A DNA stretch of 64,000 nt. Origin: Nissolia schottii. Taxonomy: Eukaryota > Streptophyta > Magnoliopsida > Fabales > Fabaceae. This document shows positions 10,606 to 22,257 of this stretch, in pieces. The stretch lies in assembly GCA_003254905.1 (NCBI GenBank), contig QANU01029220.1:1155749-1219748 (forward strand), in the 5' to 3' direction. The position numbers and the translations under genes are program-made. The stretch's first letter is position 1. The number at the start of each line of letters is the position of its first letter. The notes beneath the pieces were generated by a model. The model ran no database searches, was not told the origin of the DNA, and saw only the letters and a list, made by a program, of their open reading frames with translations.

Positions 10606-13218
10606 TCAGAAGTTCATTACTTCTGAAGAAAGTTCAAGCAAGGGCTCCAAAGCACTGGGATCAAACTTGCGAGCAAAGAGGTGACAAATCGATGTCATCT
10701 CAGAATTATATTGACAAAGGGTTCCATTGTTCCTTATAGCTTGAAGAAAGGTTGCGGTTATATTGGTTCCTCCATAGGTTGCAGGATGAGGACCCCCTTG
10801 TGACCAATCAACCCAGGTCACGGTTCTGTTTGAATTGAGTTCACCATGGAACATGTTCAGAAAGGTTGGAATGAAATGTTCATCAGGGTAGCAAGCAGGT
10901 TTGCAGTATTTACGAAAGAGGGTATAGTATTGGGTATCAGAGACTATATAAACAGCCAGGGTGCGGTCGAGTTCGAACCATTGAGAGCCTTTCCGCCAGT
11001 GTTTGAGCTGGATATCGGGAAGCATGCTACGGCTGTAGCGGCCGCGGCCGTAACGGGAAGGATCATCATATGACTCAACAAAGCTGTGTCTTGAATTGGT
11101 GAGATATCTGTAAACAGTAGGGAAGTTGTAGACTGGGATGCAACTCTCTGAAAGAAGAACAAACCGCTCATTTGAAAAGTCGAGCAGCGCATTTGCTAAA
11201 AGGCGCCTCTCAGCATCTGCCAGGGTTACCGTTCCCCATGAAACCACCTGAACAAGACACAAACACGACTCATAAGAATCTATCACAATTCTGAATAATT
11301 TGGCCATAGTTGGCAACGGAACAAGGCTAGATTAGTTATAAAACACCAGGGACTTATTCTCCCTATTGGTCATATGAACAAGAAGGTTTGGACTTTTTTG
11401 AACTTGATTAGCATCAGTCCCTGACGCAAAGTTATGTTACTAGTGTCTACTCTAGCATTATTACTTAACATACAGATTTTAGGGAATCATCTCTGTTGTT
11501 CGTCATTCTGAAGGTAAAATCCAAAAACCTTATAGTTTCCCCTCCACAAAATTTTCAGAATTCACAGATTACTACTACATAATTGGAATCCATAGACTCA
11601 TTCTTTTGGTTAAAAATCCATCAATTCAACTTATTCTCCTCCCCTCCTGCAGCAACTCATTATTGCAACTTATGTCTCTTGTCCTCTGCAGGCTGCAGCT
11701 ATTATGTTACCTTCTCTAAACAGTGAGTAAGTCAGGTTCTCATATCTAATTACATAACTTACTTCTGAAGTGTCAAGAGACATTGCTAAGCATGCACATC
11801 TATGTAGTAGCTTCTAAGACCTAGCTAATTCTGGTCGTGACTTTTGTAAATTGCAGGTGACTGCTCACTGATTGACGATCTTCAACAGAATAACGTAGTT
11901 GCAAGACATTAAGCATTGCAGCCAAGCATGTCTGAAGCAATATAATCTACAACATTGAGCCTGTATGTATAGAAGCCAAAGAATCCATGATCATCCAAGG
12001 TAGAGTTATCTTTATCTTTATGACTACACTCTTGCATCCGCATATCAATTTCAAACAGGATGTAAAATTTTCCAATTATTAAGCTTGAATTAGAAAGTAT
12101 TAAGAGATGGTAAGAGTTCCTTGCCACTTTCAATGCACCATGCTCATAACTTCAAGTTAGCTCCAGATTCTCACAAAGTAATTAGAACTCTGATCAATTT
12201 CCAGTTTGTGCTCAGATGCAGTCTAGACACATCAGTCTGCCGGCTTGGACGAATTCATTCACATCCTATCCCAACCTGTTCCCCGGAGTATCTGCACAAT
12301 ACTCAATCTTTCAATTCTATTCTGCTTCTAGGATATGTTTTGTCATAATCTCTAGGCACTAAGGGTTGACCTTGATCTTCAATCCGCTAAAAACCCATCT
12401 ATTCGAATAATATGCATCAACCTTGTAATTTTGAATGACATGCTATGTCTATAATTCTGGTCATTTTTCAGAACAAGACCCTCCTTTGAGACAAGTGACT
12501 CTGCCATACATGCTAGTGCAGCAGTGTATCTAACTACAAACTAAAACTAAAACTAAAACTAAAAAAATTACACAAGCATGAGAAAATTTGTAGAGTGTAC
12601 CTGACTAGGGATCTCGCGCCGGTAAAAAGCAGAGGAATCGGGGACATTGAGGAGGTATCCAGGAGGAGCATGGATATAAATGTTGAAGTAAGGCGCATGT
12701 CCATGGAAGAACCTCTCCCAGAGGGGCAGCATGGGCAATTCCCCCCTGGTCAAGAACATGAATGCCAACTTAGGGGTCCTCTTGTAAGGGTATCCGTCTT
12801 TCTTGGGGAGCAAGGAAGCCCTCCAGAAGAGCTCATCGTCCGACATGGCATGCGTGAGGTTGGTCGGGTGAAGAAACGTGCCCATGTCCAGGCAGTGCTC
12901 CACCTCAACCGATTGCTGCGACACCGGCGGCTGTGGCTGAGGCTGTTGTGTAATTGTACAATTAGTACTACTATCAGGGGACTGACCAGGGGACATCACG
13001 CTGCCGCCGCCACCGCTCGACGATGATACATAGTGGTTGATGAAGGCGTATTGTTCAGGCTGTGAAATGAAAGGGGTATTGATGTGGGAACTGGTGGTTA
13101 GACCAATCACCACGCCCGCCGCGAAAACCACCAGAAATGTTATCATCTGAGCCAATCGAAGCAAACCTGAGTAAGTCTCCTTCTCCTCATCCCTCCCCTC
13201 TCCTCTAATCCTCCCCAT
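10606..13218 (-). CDS. Core-2/I-branching beta-1,6-N-acetylglucosaminyltransferase family protein (BC10-like, DUF266)
   Basis: Two exons on the minus strand, 13218-12601 and 11247-10606, joined in phase 0 across a 1353-bp GT-AG intron, encode 419 residues. A single hydrophobic helix near residues 21-40 (LAQMITFLVVFAAGVVIGL) after a charged N-terminus predicts a type II Golgi membrane protein. A variable Ser/Gly/Gln/Pro stem follows, then the catalytic-like domain: KLAFMFLTRGELPMLPLWERF, the junction IPSQ-VVSWGTVTLADAERRL, ERFVLLSESCIPVYNF, WFELDRTLAVYIVSD, CYPDEHFIPTFLNMF and TVTWVDWSQGGPHPATYGG. This is the plant family that includes rice Brittle Culm 10, tied to cell-wall and arabinogalactan glycosylation; the exact donor and acceptor here are unknown. 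The family call is very firm. The gene is convergent with the PPR gene. Confidence 0.96.
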
Positions 13219-14533
13219 TCGCCCACCCCCCCTTTCCTTCCCTTATTATAAAAAGTAAAAAAACAAGAAATAACTAAAAAGCTCTAAAGCTATTTAATTA
13301 TTATAATAAGTATACCAAAACCAGCGACGATTAGAAAATTGAAGAGGCTAAATATGTTTATCATATCAGTGGAAATGAGATATGATATTGTGATATGGTG
13401 GGGTTGGATCTAACGGATCAATGGATTGGAAGTTGGAATGGCGTAATAGTTTGGTGGTGGTGGTGATGGTTTGAGATTTGAAAAAGAAAGGGAAAAAAGA
13501 GGGAATCAGCAGCACAGATCACACGATTCGACGGAAGGAACGAACATGGATTGGTGAATGGATGGGATCCTTAGTTTGATGTCTGCGTGCGGTTGATGAC
13601 GATTGACGATGTTGCCCCTTGTCCCTCTCGCTCTCTTCTTCCCGTCCTGTTTTTGGTAAAGTGACTCTCTCTCTCTCTCTCTCTCTCTCGCGATTATTAT
13701 TACAGACAGTCGCTCCCGCACGCACGAACACGGACACGGACACGGTTGCCTTGGAATCATTTGGTTGTTATCTAATCTAATTATTATTACTACTTCTATG
13801 CTTTTTATATATTTTATATATTATGGGTGCAGCACTAAAGAGTAGTATAGTGGTAGTTATAGTAATTTGATGTCATTTTGCTCAACCCTCCGTTTTCATT
13901 GCTTACCCTTCTTCAACGTGCGATGTGACGTTCTACTGCTACCGTAATCAACCTACTATTGTGGTCTCTTATGCCACTTCACATTCCATTCAACCAATCA
14001 TCTATCATTTTTTTTCTCTGTCCTTGAAACCGCCAACCTCCTCACAATTACAGTTCCGTATTAAGAAAATAATTAATTTTTTTTAATTGAATTTAATTAT
14101 TATCTTTAATATTATTTATTTTTTTATATTATCATTTAATTAAATCATTTTATATGTATGATTTTTTTAAATAGTTGATGAGAGAGTAAATTATTCTACA
14201 CTGTTAACTCATAATAAATTAAACATGATTTAATTAACAATATTAGTAAATATAATACAAGTGTCATAATTCCAAATCAAAAAGAAGTTTACTTCCTTAC
14301 GACCTTACCCGGAAAAAAAAGGGTTATAGTTGATGCCAAATCAGACATGATATTCTTAATGGTAAATGATGCCTAATTTCGCTTCACACGCTAATATTGT
14401 TATGTTAAGATTAGAATTTGGAATAATTAATTTTCATTATGAAATAGCAACAACAAAGATTTTTTTAGTGATGATAATTCTTTTTTGGCTTTTGGCCAGT
14501 ATCCCTAATGGTATGTTAGCTACAATTGGAGTG
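13219..14533. other. upstream region of the glycosyltransferase gene
   Basis: Promoter and 5' UTR of the minus-strand gene ending at 13218, followed by AT-rich intergenic DNA. A (CT)n tract lies at 13665-13689; read on the gene's own strand it is a GA repeat about 450 bp before the ATG. No TATA box could be chosen with confidence. Confidence 0.45.
13665..13689. repeat. (CT)n microsatellite
   Basis: About twelve uninterrupted CT units upstream of the glycosyltransferase gene. GA/CT tracts are common in plant 5' regions and are length-polymorphic. Confidence 0.85.
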
Positions 14534-14541
14534 GGTGGTAG

Positions 14542-15351
14542 TATAGGGATGGCAATTTGTAATTTACATGTAAATATTCACTCTAACTCAACTCAATGGG
14601 TAGGGTAAAATCTCACCAGTATAATTACCTAAAATTGTTTGCACGGGTTAGAATAAGGTTAGAGTTTCAATGTATTAGTTCTGACTCTACTAGCATCTTA
14701 TATGTTATGTTTATTTTTTACCATAATTTTCTTTGGTCTACTACTATATTTAATTTTTTTGTGTCCTTCTCCATAATTTTCTTTGGATCATACTTATATT
14801 TTCACACATCATCCTTTCTTTGAGTTTAAACTCTACATTTTTATTTTTAAGGTTATTTTTCTGCAATTATATCCAAAAAAAAAATTGTACATAACTTGTG
14901 ACATAAAGGCTTCCTTTATGAAACTATTTCTTAAGGACTAATGTTTATGTGTAGTTTTGTTTTTTTTTTTAATAAAAAAATATGAATATAAGGGAACTAC
15001 TTTCACCAATCTAATTCGTCTAAAGAACTTTGCATATTTTCAGTTTAATTTGCTTTGGCTTTATTGTGTTAACGTGTCTATATATGATTTAGATGTTGTT
15101 GTCGTTATTTTAAATTATGTTGTTCTTATACACTAAAATAATTATTTTTTGTAGTTAACACTTATATTATGTAGACATAAAAATATTTTTTAGAAAGTAG
15201 TGAGTAGGGTAGGGTAAGGGTTTAGATATTTTTCTGTGAGTAAGGTTAGGGTTTTTATTTATAAAACTCACGGGTATGGTAGGTTTTTTTTATCTAGCAG
15301 GTTCAGAGTAGAGTTAGGGTTGGGCCAAACCCCACCCATTGTCATCCTTAT
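14542..15351. mobile_element. non-autonomous hAT-type DNA transposon with 8-bp target duplication
   Basis: The element begins TATAGGGATGGCAAT and ends with the inverted match ATTGTCATCCTTAT; TAGGGATGGCAA-like ends are typical of plant hAT elements. It is flanked by an exact 8-bp duplication GGTGGTAG at 14534-14541 and 15352-15359, the size made by hAT transposases. The 810-bp interior is AT-rich with GGGTAGGGTAAGGGTTTAG-like stretches and no transposase frame, so it is a deletion derivative moved by an enzyme encoded elsewhere. Confidence 0.82.
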
Positions 15352-15497
15352 GGTGGTAGCTCACTCTGTCCTTTAATCATATTGATGTGAGTTTGATCCT
15401 CACCCATAAAAATGAAAAATATTCTCTTGCCAACAATTTACCAATTCATATAAGCTCAATTCACTCAAATCCCCAAAAAAAAATTTCTAATAATTAA

Positions 15498-16608
15498 GGA
15501 GGGCGTTTGACACTTTGCTTATCAAGATTACCAGTAATCTGGATTACCTGTTAAAAAAATTATCACATTTTAAATTACTGGAAATGTTATATTGTAGTGT
15601 TTGATATCCACAGGTAATGTAATTAACAATTTACATACCACGTTTGGTACATCAAAAGGATTGCAAGGGAATAAATGTATTTTATCATAATGCCCTCTAA
15701 GTAATAAATAAAACAAAAATAAATAAATAAATAAATAAACTAAAATAATAATAAATTAAATAAATAAAAAATTACCATAATAACAATATAATAAAATAAA
15801 AATAATAAAAATATGTTGGTGTATTGCGGTGGTGGTGCTGGTAAAGGTGACAACAATGATGGTAGTGGCAATATAGATGGTGATGGGTAATGGTACTAGT
15901 GGTAGTGGTAATGGTGGTGAATGTAGTGGTGAAAATAAGCGATTGTGGTGGTGGTAACAACGATCATGGTAGAGGAGGTGGATTGTGATAGATGTGTCGG
16001 TGATGGATGTGGTGGCGATGGCGACGACGACGATTATGGTAGTGGTAGTAGAGGTGGTGGTGGAGGTGATGGCAGCAACAATGGGTGGAGGCAGAAATGG
16101 AGGTGGTTGTGCTGACGACAATGATGGTGGTGGTGGTGGTGGTAGCAATGGTGGATAATGGTAGTATTGGTGGTTATGTTGACGATAATGATGATGATGG
16201 TGGCAGCGACAAAAGTGGTGGGGGCGGTGATGATGATGATGGTGGTGGTGATGGTGGCGTGGTGATGGTGATGGTGGCATGGTGGTAGTGGTGGTATATG
16301 TTGGCGGCAGCGGGAGTGGTGGTGGTGGTGGTTGTGGGTGGTTGTGGTGGCTCATGGATAGAGAGAAGTGTTTATGTTAAGAATATTTTTGTCAAAATAA
16401 AGATTGAAGGGTTACCTGGAAGGTGGTAATCTAGATAGACACCTCTCATGGTGATAATTCACATTACCACTTTGGAGGTAAAGTGGATTACCTAAGTAAT
16501 CCACATTACTAGCAATTTGGCATAACCAAACAGGTCAATATAAATTGCAGGAAATTTAATTGCAAGATTGCCAGTAATTTATCCACATTATCTCATACCA
16601 AACGCCTC
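15498..16608. mobile_element. Tourist/Harbinger-like inverted-repeat element with GGT/GAT-rich core
   Basis: The left end GGAGGGCGTTTGACAC and the right end, which reads GAGGCGTTTGGTATGAG on the other strand, are inverted. Subterminal ATTACCAGTAATCTGGATTAC-like motifs occur at both sides. TTAA/TTA borders the two ends, compatible with the 3-bp TWA duplication of PIF/Harbinger elements. The middle (~15825-16350) is a degenerate purine/GT-rich trinucleotide tract (GGTGGTGATGG units) that creates spurious His/Pro/Thr frames on the minus strand and Gly/Asp/Val frames on the plus strand. No transposase is present. Confidence 0.6.
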
Positions 16609-17596
16609 TTAAGGGTTTATTTGTGAAAGCTTTAAGATTAAAAATCAATTTATGTTTGAATACTTTAATTAAAAATAATTTTAAAATAATATGTTTTGTT
16701 TGGATTGTATTGACAATATTGTTTTGTATGATCAAATTACAAAAAAGGGTATGAAATACTTATTAATGTTATATAATATTTGATAGTTAGGGTCAATTTG
16801 AAAAAAATATAAGAAAATCATTTTTAATCATAAAAGTAAAAAGCTTTTTTTCCTAATGCCCAACTTTTAGCTTAAGCTTATCTTCACAAAACAGCTTTTT
16901 TTTTTCTTACAAAAACAACTTCAATTATTTTTCCATCTTTTACCCAATCATCTTCAATTATTTGAAACCAGCTTTTCATAAAATAAAAAAAAAAGTGTTT
17001 GTTCACCATTCCCAAACACACGCTAACTTACAAATCTTTTTAATTCAAAGTTTTATTCACAATGGCATGAATTAAAGCTATTAGGATCGGTCTAACGGTG
17101 AGAAGTTTAAGTAGTATACTAAAAAAAGTTGGCATGAGTTATAATTGTTGCAACATCTAAATATTATTAAATAGATATGAATGAAATTTTGAATTAGAAA
17201 AATTTATAGGCACATATCTTGTAGCAAAATTCAGATATCAACGCAAGGAAAGAAAAAAGAAGAGGAGGGAAAATGTCATGCTTAGTTCCTGGACTTTTAC
17301 TTGATGACGTATTTAGTCTCTGATATAAATAAAGTGTCAAATTAGTACCCAACGTTTTTCGTCATTGTCCTCATTAATCTATTTATCCATGAGCTCAGTA
17401 ACAAATGGTGAGCTGACTATTAAGTCTCAATTTAACAACCCTCTATTTCCTACTTATCACTTCCTCTTTATCCTAACCATCAAGAAAAATGTCTTGTTTG
17501 GTTCGTGGATTACCCGGTGTCCTATTTGGTTCTTAATATAAATAAAATGTCAAAATAATTATCAACATTTTTCGTCATTGCCCTCGTTAATTCATT
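16609..17596. other. AT-rich intergenic DNA
   Basis: No coding frame. 17280-17390 and 17490-17600 are diverged direct copies of each other (both contain TCAACGTTTTTCGTCATTG-like text and a 'TTCRTGGA...ATATAAATAAA' block), so a ~210-bp tandem duplication leads into the GRF relic. Confidence 0.45.
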
Positions 17597-18165
17597 GTCG
17601 CAGTGGTAGTGTAAGTGTTAGGCAAAGGGTTTATGGCCCTTTGTGTGATTGTAGTGTTCCTTCAAAATTGGAGTTGTCAAAGACCTTTAACAACCCATAG
17701 AACCCTTTTTATGGATGTCCATACTTCAATGTTGCATTTAAACCCTAAACCATTGTTACTTACCATGTCCAATTTCAATTTCATTCATTTGCTCACCCTC
17801 TTATTTGTTATCGCAGAACAAACAGGGGATTTCTGTGTGTGATTTTTTTTTTGGACTGATATTGATCATGGTCATGATAACTATACCCTCTTATTTGTTA
17901 TCGCAAAACAAACAAGAGATTTCTGTACGTGAGTTTTTTTTGGACTGATTTTGATTGTGGTCATGATAACCATGTTGTTGTTTATAACAACAGTGATGAT
18001 AACCATGTTGCTAAAATTGAAGAAGGATCACTCAATGAATAGATTGAAAATAATGTTACTTGGTTGAAACTTGCTTTTAGTTTGGCAGGAGGTGTGATGG
18101 TGTTTATTATTGTTGTTTTAGTGATTGTTTATATTTTGAAGTANTATTGGCAAGGAATGATTCAT
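17597..18165 (+). pseudogene. Broken GRF-type zinc-finger protein gene
   Basis: Reading from ~17600 gives SVSVRQRVYGPLCDCSVPSK, then KTFNNP, a TAG stop, NPFYGCPYF: the C-x-C, T-x-x-NP and FYGCP pieces of a plant GRF zinc finger. A second part needs a frameshift to read CDFF-W-T-D-I-D-H-G-H-D-N. That block is present twice, about 84 bp apart (17798-17880 and 17886-17965). The end reads VTWLKLAFSLAGGVMVFIIV, the hydrophobic C-terminus typical of these small plant GRF proteins. Stop codons, frame breaks and an ambiguous base at 18144 show it is not functional. GRF genes of this kind are multicopy in plant genomes; their role is unknown. Confidence 0.65.
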
Positions 18166-19814
18166 AGTGTCATGTAGTACGAAGTAGTATTATGGTTTGT
18201 ATTTTGAATTAGTAATATGGTTTGAAGTAATCATGTAATGAATGCAATGAATTTGGTGAGATGGTTTGTAATGAATTGAAGCAATGAATGTAATGAATTT
18301 GGTGACGTTGTGGGTATGTCAATTGTTTATCTTACCATATAGACCCTACAATTACCAATGAAGAAATGAATGAGCCTTATACTTGTCTAGGTCAACAATG
18401 AAGTAACTAGAAAAGAAATGAATGTAACATTAAGAATAAATGTTATATTCTGTTGATCAAAATGTGACACTATATACATGTTCAAAACACATAAGTGCAA
18501 TAACAAAACACCTTATGTGAAGTAAGGGGCATTGCCCAATTCATCTTCATAAAACAAAAACATTTGTCACATGCAGTACAATCCATCATTCATCCTTTAA
18601 AATTAACAAAATGTATAAACAAAGCCAACAATTGGCTTTCACTAGGAGACTATGGCTATGTACGCACGTCAAATCAAATAATTTAGCCAACCAAAAAATA
18701 GGTTCATATCCTAACTCCCTCCACACTATTTATTAAGCGAAAAACAAGGCTGGCAGGTCCATCCTCTACATGTTTCTTCATTTCTTCTTTCCAAGGTTCA
18801 ACCCAGGCGTTAGAATAAACTGTAACAATGGCAAGGTGGTCCATAGCTTGCAGTAGCAACATTTATCTAATCAAGGTGTTTGTATTGTGTTGCTGAACGA
18901 GGGACTTCATTGAGTACAACTTAATCGAGTACAACACTGTCGTTTTGTTTTATGTCATTTTGAGTGGGGGAGAAGGTTCATTGATGATTAGGACATAGAA
19001 AGTGATAAGTAGAAAAGAGAGTGTGATTAAACGAAAACTTAACGGTCACATCATCCTTTGTTATTGGGCTCATCGACGGATGGACTAATTGAGAGCAACG
19101 ACAAAAAAATGTGGAAGACTACTTTGACACTTTATTTACATTATGGACAAAATAGGGTGCCAAGTAAAAGTTTGAAGATCAAACATGACACTTTCCTTGT
19201 GAATAGTGATTACTACTTAACTGGAGTAAGGTCCTTTATGTGAAAGAAGAAGGATTTATCATTTCTTTAACTTTTTTCATTGTGAATAGTAATTACTACT
19301 TACTAGAGTATGGGCCTTACACGAAAAGCCTTGAATGTCGTGGTTCACATAATTCAGCACAAGCCCAAGTTTGTTGAGTTTTAATTGGCCGGCATTGCTT
19401 CAGTTGTTTTTCTTCTTTCTTTTCTTTTATCCCTTTCCTTTAACAACAACACATGAGATATTAGATTGATAAGAAAACGATGCATCAGTAGGTATCATTA
19501 GTTGTTTGTGTAAATGTACCAAAAAAATTAGTTGTTCGGGTAAAATATTTTATACTGATCAATATGCGTATCAATTAATTTATATTGGATACTATAGTAG
19601 TTATCTAATATAAATCACTATGATTGATTCAGTGGTGATGAGTTTGGCTGTTTAAATAATAAGCATGAGCTCCTAAGCTCAAATTTCATTAAATATAATT
19701 TTTGAAATATTAAAAAAGAAATTAGTAGTTATCTAATATGGTATATAATTTAATTTTGAAGAGATTAATTTTAACGTAATATTAATATAAAAAAATTAAA
19801 CTATTATTCAATCA
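18166..19814. other. intergenic DNA with diverged short duplications
   Basis: No credible gene. Around 19198-19320 two copies of a TTGTGAATAGTRATTACTACTT block occur about 80 bp apart, and 18150-18300 repeats AATGAATGTAATGAATTTGGTGA-like text. These look like remains of old insertions that I cannot name. Confidence 0.4.
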
Positions 19815-20708
19815 TCCTTAATAAAATATAAAGTTGATGTAATTGCATTACTGACTGCTTACGTATCATTTTTGCAATTTTTAAAATAATTAAATAAATT
19901 AAATACAAAATATAATAGATCAATATATATATATATTATTGCTTGTCTCAATTTAAGAAAATTGTTCCAATTTAACATCAACATCCATATTTTATTTCAT
20001 TTATATTCTCCATCTCATGAATCATTCAAAATAAGATAAAACGTGTCCTAATTTTTTTATTCATGAAAAAACGTATCCCTATTTATTCATTAACATACTT
20101 ATTTTATTTTCTTTATATTCTCCAACTTTTCTCTTCTTTTTTTTTTGGTCTTTCATTGTAAACAAATGATTACCGAACACAAAGTTTTAAGTCTTTTTTA
20201 ACTAATCATTTTTTTTAAATTTTAACAATAATCAATAGAAATAATTAATATTAATCCTTATTCCTTAATATTGTATAAAGTTGATGTAATTACATTAATG
20301 ATTGCTTATGTGTCTTTTTTGCAATTTTTATAATAATTAAATTAATTAAATAAATTACATAAATTAAAAAAATACAAAATACAGTAGATCAATGTATGCG
20401 TTATCAATTGTCTCCATTTAAGAAAACTATTTCAATTTAACAATTATATACATATTTTATTTCATTTATATTCTCCATCCCATAAATCATTCCAAATAAA
20501 ATAAAATGTGTCCTAATTTTTTTTATGAGAAAATGTGTCCCAATTTAGTCATTAACATACTTATTTTATTTCCTTTATATTCTCCAACTTTTATCTATTT
20601 TTTTTCTTCTTCTTTCATTGTAAACAAGTGATTACCTGACACTTGGTTTTTAGTCTTTTTTCACTAATCATTTTTTTAAAATTTTACCAATCAATAGCAA
20701 TAATTAAC
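19815..20708. repeat. ~447-bp tandem duplication
   Basis: Two adjacent AT-rich copies (about 19815-20261 and 20262-20708) share long collinear blocks: AAAGTTGATGTAATTRCATTA, ATTTTATTTCATTTATATTC, CATTAACATACTTATTTTAT and CTTTCATTGTAAACAARTGA, in the same order with ~447-bp spacing. They differ by small indels and substitutions, so the duplication is not recent. No coding potential. Confidence 0.75.
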
Positions 20709-21661
20709 ATTAACAATAATAATAAAACTATTGAGGGTAAATGAACATTAACATAAAAATATTGAAGGGTATTAATGGACATAAGTCTCATAATTTCCTT
20801 CACCTCCACCACAGCAGCATCTTTCAAAGACTCACTTCCTTCTTTCACTCTCTTTTCTTTTTTCTTCATCATCAAATAGATAGACATGCAACCAAAAAAA
20901 AAAGATAGACATTAGCTGATGAATTTTTTTCTCAATCTCATATGGTTGTCGAATCAGCACATGCTCATCTAGGAGTTTTCTTTGGAGTTTTTGTGCTGTC
21001 TATGCATCCGCCATGACAAAAATTGGGGCCTTTATGAGCTTGCATCATCTTTTTTGTATATAGATTTATGATTTATTTTTCTTCTTTCTTTGTAACAATT
21101 TTTCTATGTGATCTTTGGTTAGTTGGATAATTTTTATTATTTTTTGGGTTTTTAATCTTCTTAAATTTTTTAATTTATTTTCGTTCATGTGATTTTCTAG
21201 GATGCAAACTTTGTGCTTATGTTCAAAATTGGTATATATCTTAATTATGCATTTAGGGTCTTTCTCTATGATAGTCGTCAATCTTTGATATTCTTTTATT
21301 GTATTCTACAGAGACTCTTGCATGTTCTCCAATTATCACAATGAACTAAAGACTTTCCATTGTAACGATTGTTTTTAAGCATTTCCTACCTATTATATAT
21401 ATATATATATATATATATATCACTTAACAATGATTCAATGATAAATAGTTTATTGATGAAACATTTATTTGGTCAATATCTCCATCTCAAACATCATGTT
21501 TTAACAATCCATCTATTTTCAATCACCCGTTTTTCTTCACTTAGTAACATTTGGGTACAATATTTTTTAAATAATTTGTTTATTATTTTATTTGATATAA
21601 TGTTAGTGTTTTCAAATTCCTTATTTAATCTTAGTTTTTTTAATGGTTTTTGCTATTATAT

Positions 21662-21707
<46 letters not shown>

Positions 21708-22185
21708 NTATATATATTATGTATGTGTGTCTGTGTGTGGGGGTTTTATTTGATGAAGAATTATTTGATGTAGCAAAGTCAAGTGAAGAAGACTACAGCC
21801 AAATTATAGAAAGTGGTTTGAAAAATTTCTTCAAGCTTACAAATTGAAGGAGGAAAATTCAAGTGTCATTGAGCTCCAAGATTAAGAAGGGGGAAATGTT
21901 AGTGTTATAAAAATTTAGAAATGATAAATGCCATTTGTGATATTATTTTTGTTTGTAATTTAAATTCTTATCAAATTTTTTATTATATAAAATGATCAGA
22001 CTCATATTAAATAATGTGTCTTTGTTTATTTTATTCAATAATGTGTTTTTTGTTTTGTGCAAAAATATATTGAATTTAAAACATTTTAAGTAATATTATT
22101 TATGAAATTAAAAATTATATAGTTTTATCACGTAAAAAAAATTATAAAGCTTTATCAAATATTATTTATATAAAAATGTATTTAT

Positions 22186-22217
<32 letters not shown>

Positions 22218-22230
22218 TCACATCGAAAAA
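20709..22230. other. AT-rich intergenic DNA with TA microsatellites
   Basis: No supported gene; the short frames here are translations of TA repeats. (TA)n tracts lie at about 21395-21420, 21664-21718 (with an N at 21708) and 22189-22212. A GGGGGAAATGTTAGTGTTAT stretch near 21891-21910 resembles a retroelement polypurine tract next to a TG, but nothing else supports it. Confidence 0.4.
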
Positions 22231-22257
22231 CCCGTGTGTCGCGGGTAATAAAACTAG
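22231..22257 (+). mobile_element. Helitron 3' terminus (hairpin plus CTAG)
   Basis: CCCGTG-TGT-CGCGGG forms a six-pair hairpin with one G-T pair, followed 8 nt later by CTAG and a T. This is the canonical plant Helitron 3' end (GC-rich hairpin, CTRR, host T). The G-T pair is what loss of a CpG would give. The element must extend leftward, but I could not place its 5' TC end. Confidence 0.65.

Noticed and set aside
15756-16355. His/Pro/Thr-rich 199-codon minus-strand frame
   Set aside because: Translation of a degenerate GGT/GAT repeat within a transposon.
21369-21847. Frames containing long Tyr-Ile runs
   Set aside because: They are translations of TA microsatellites and include an N.
21880-21960. 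Possible LTR start (purine tract followed by TGTTAGTGTTAT)
   Set aside because: No matching second end, no target duplication and no retroelement protein nearby.
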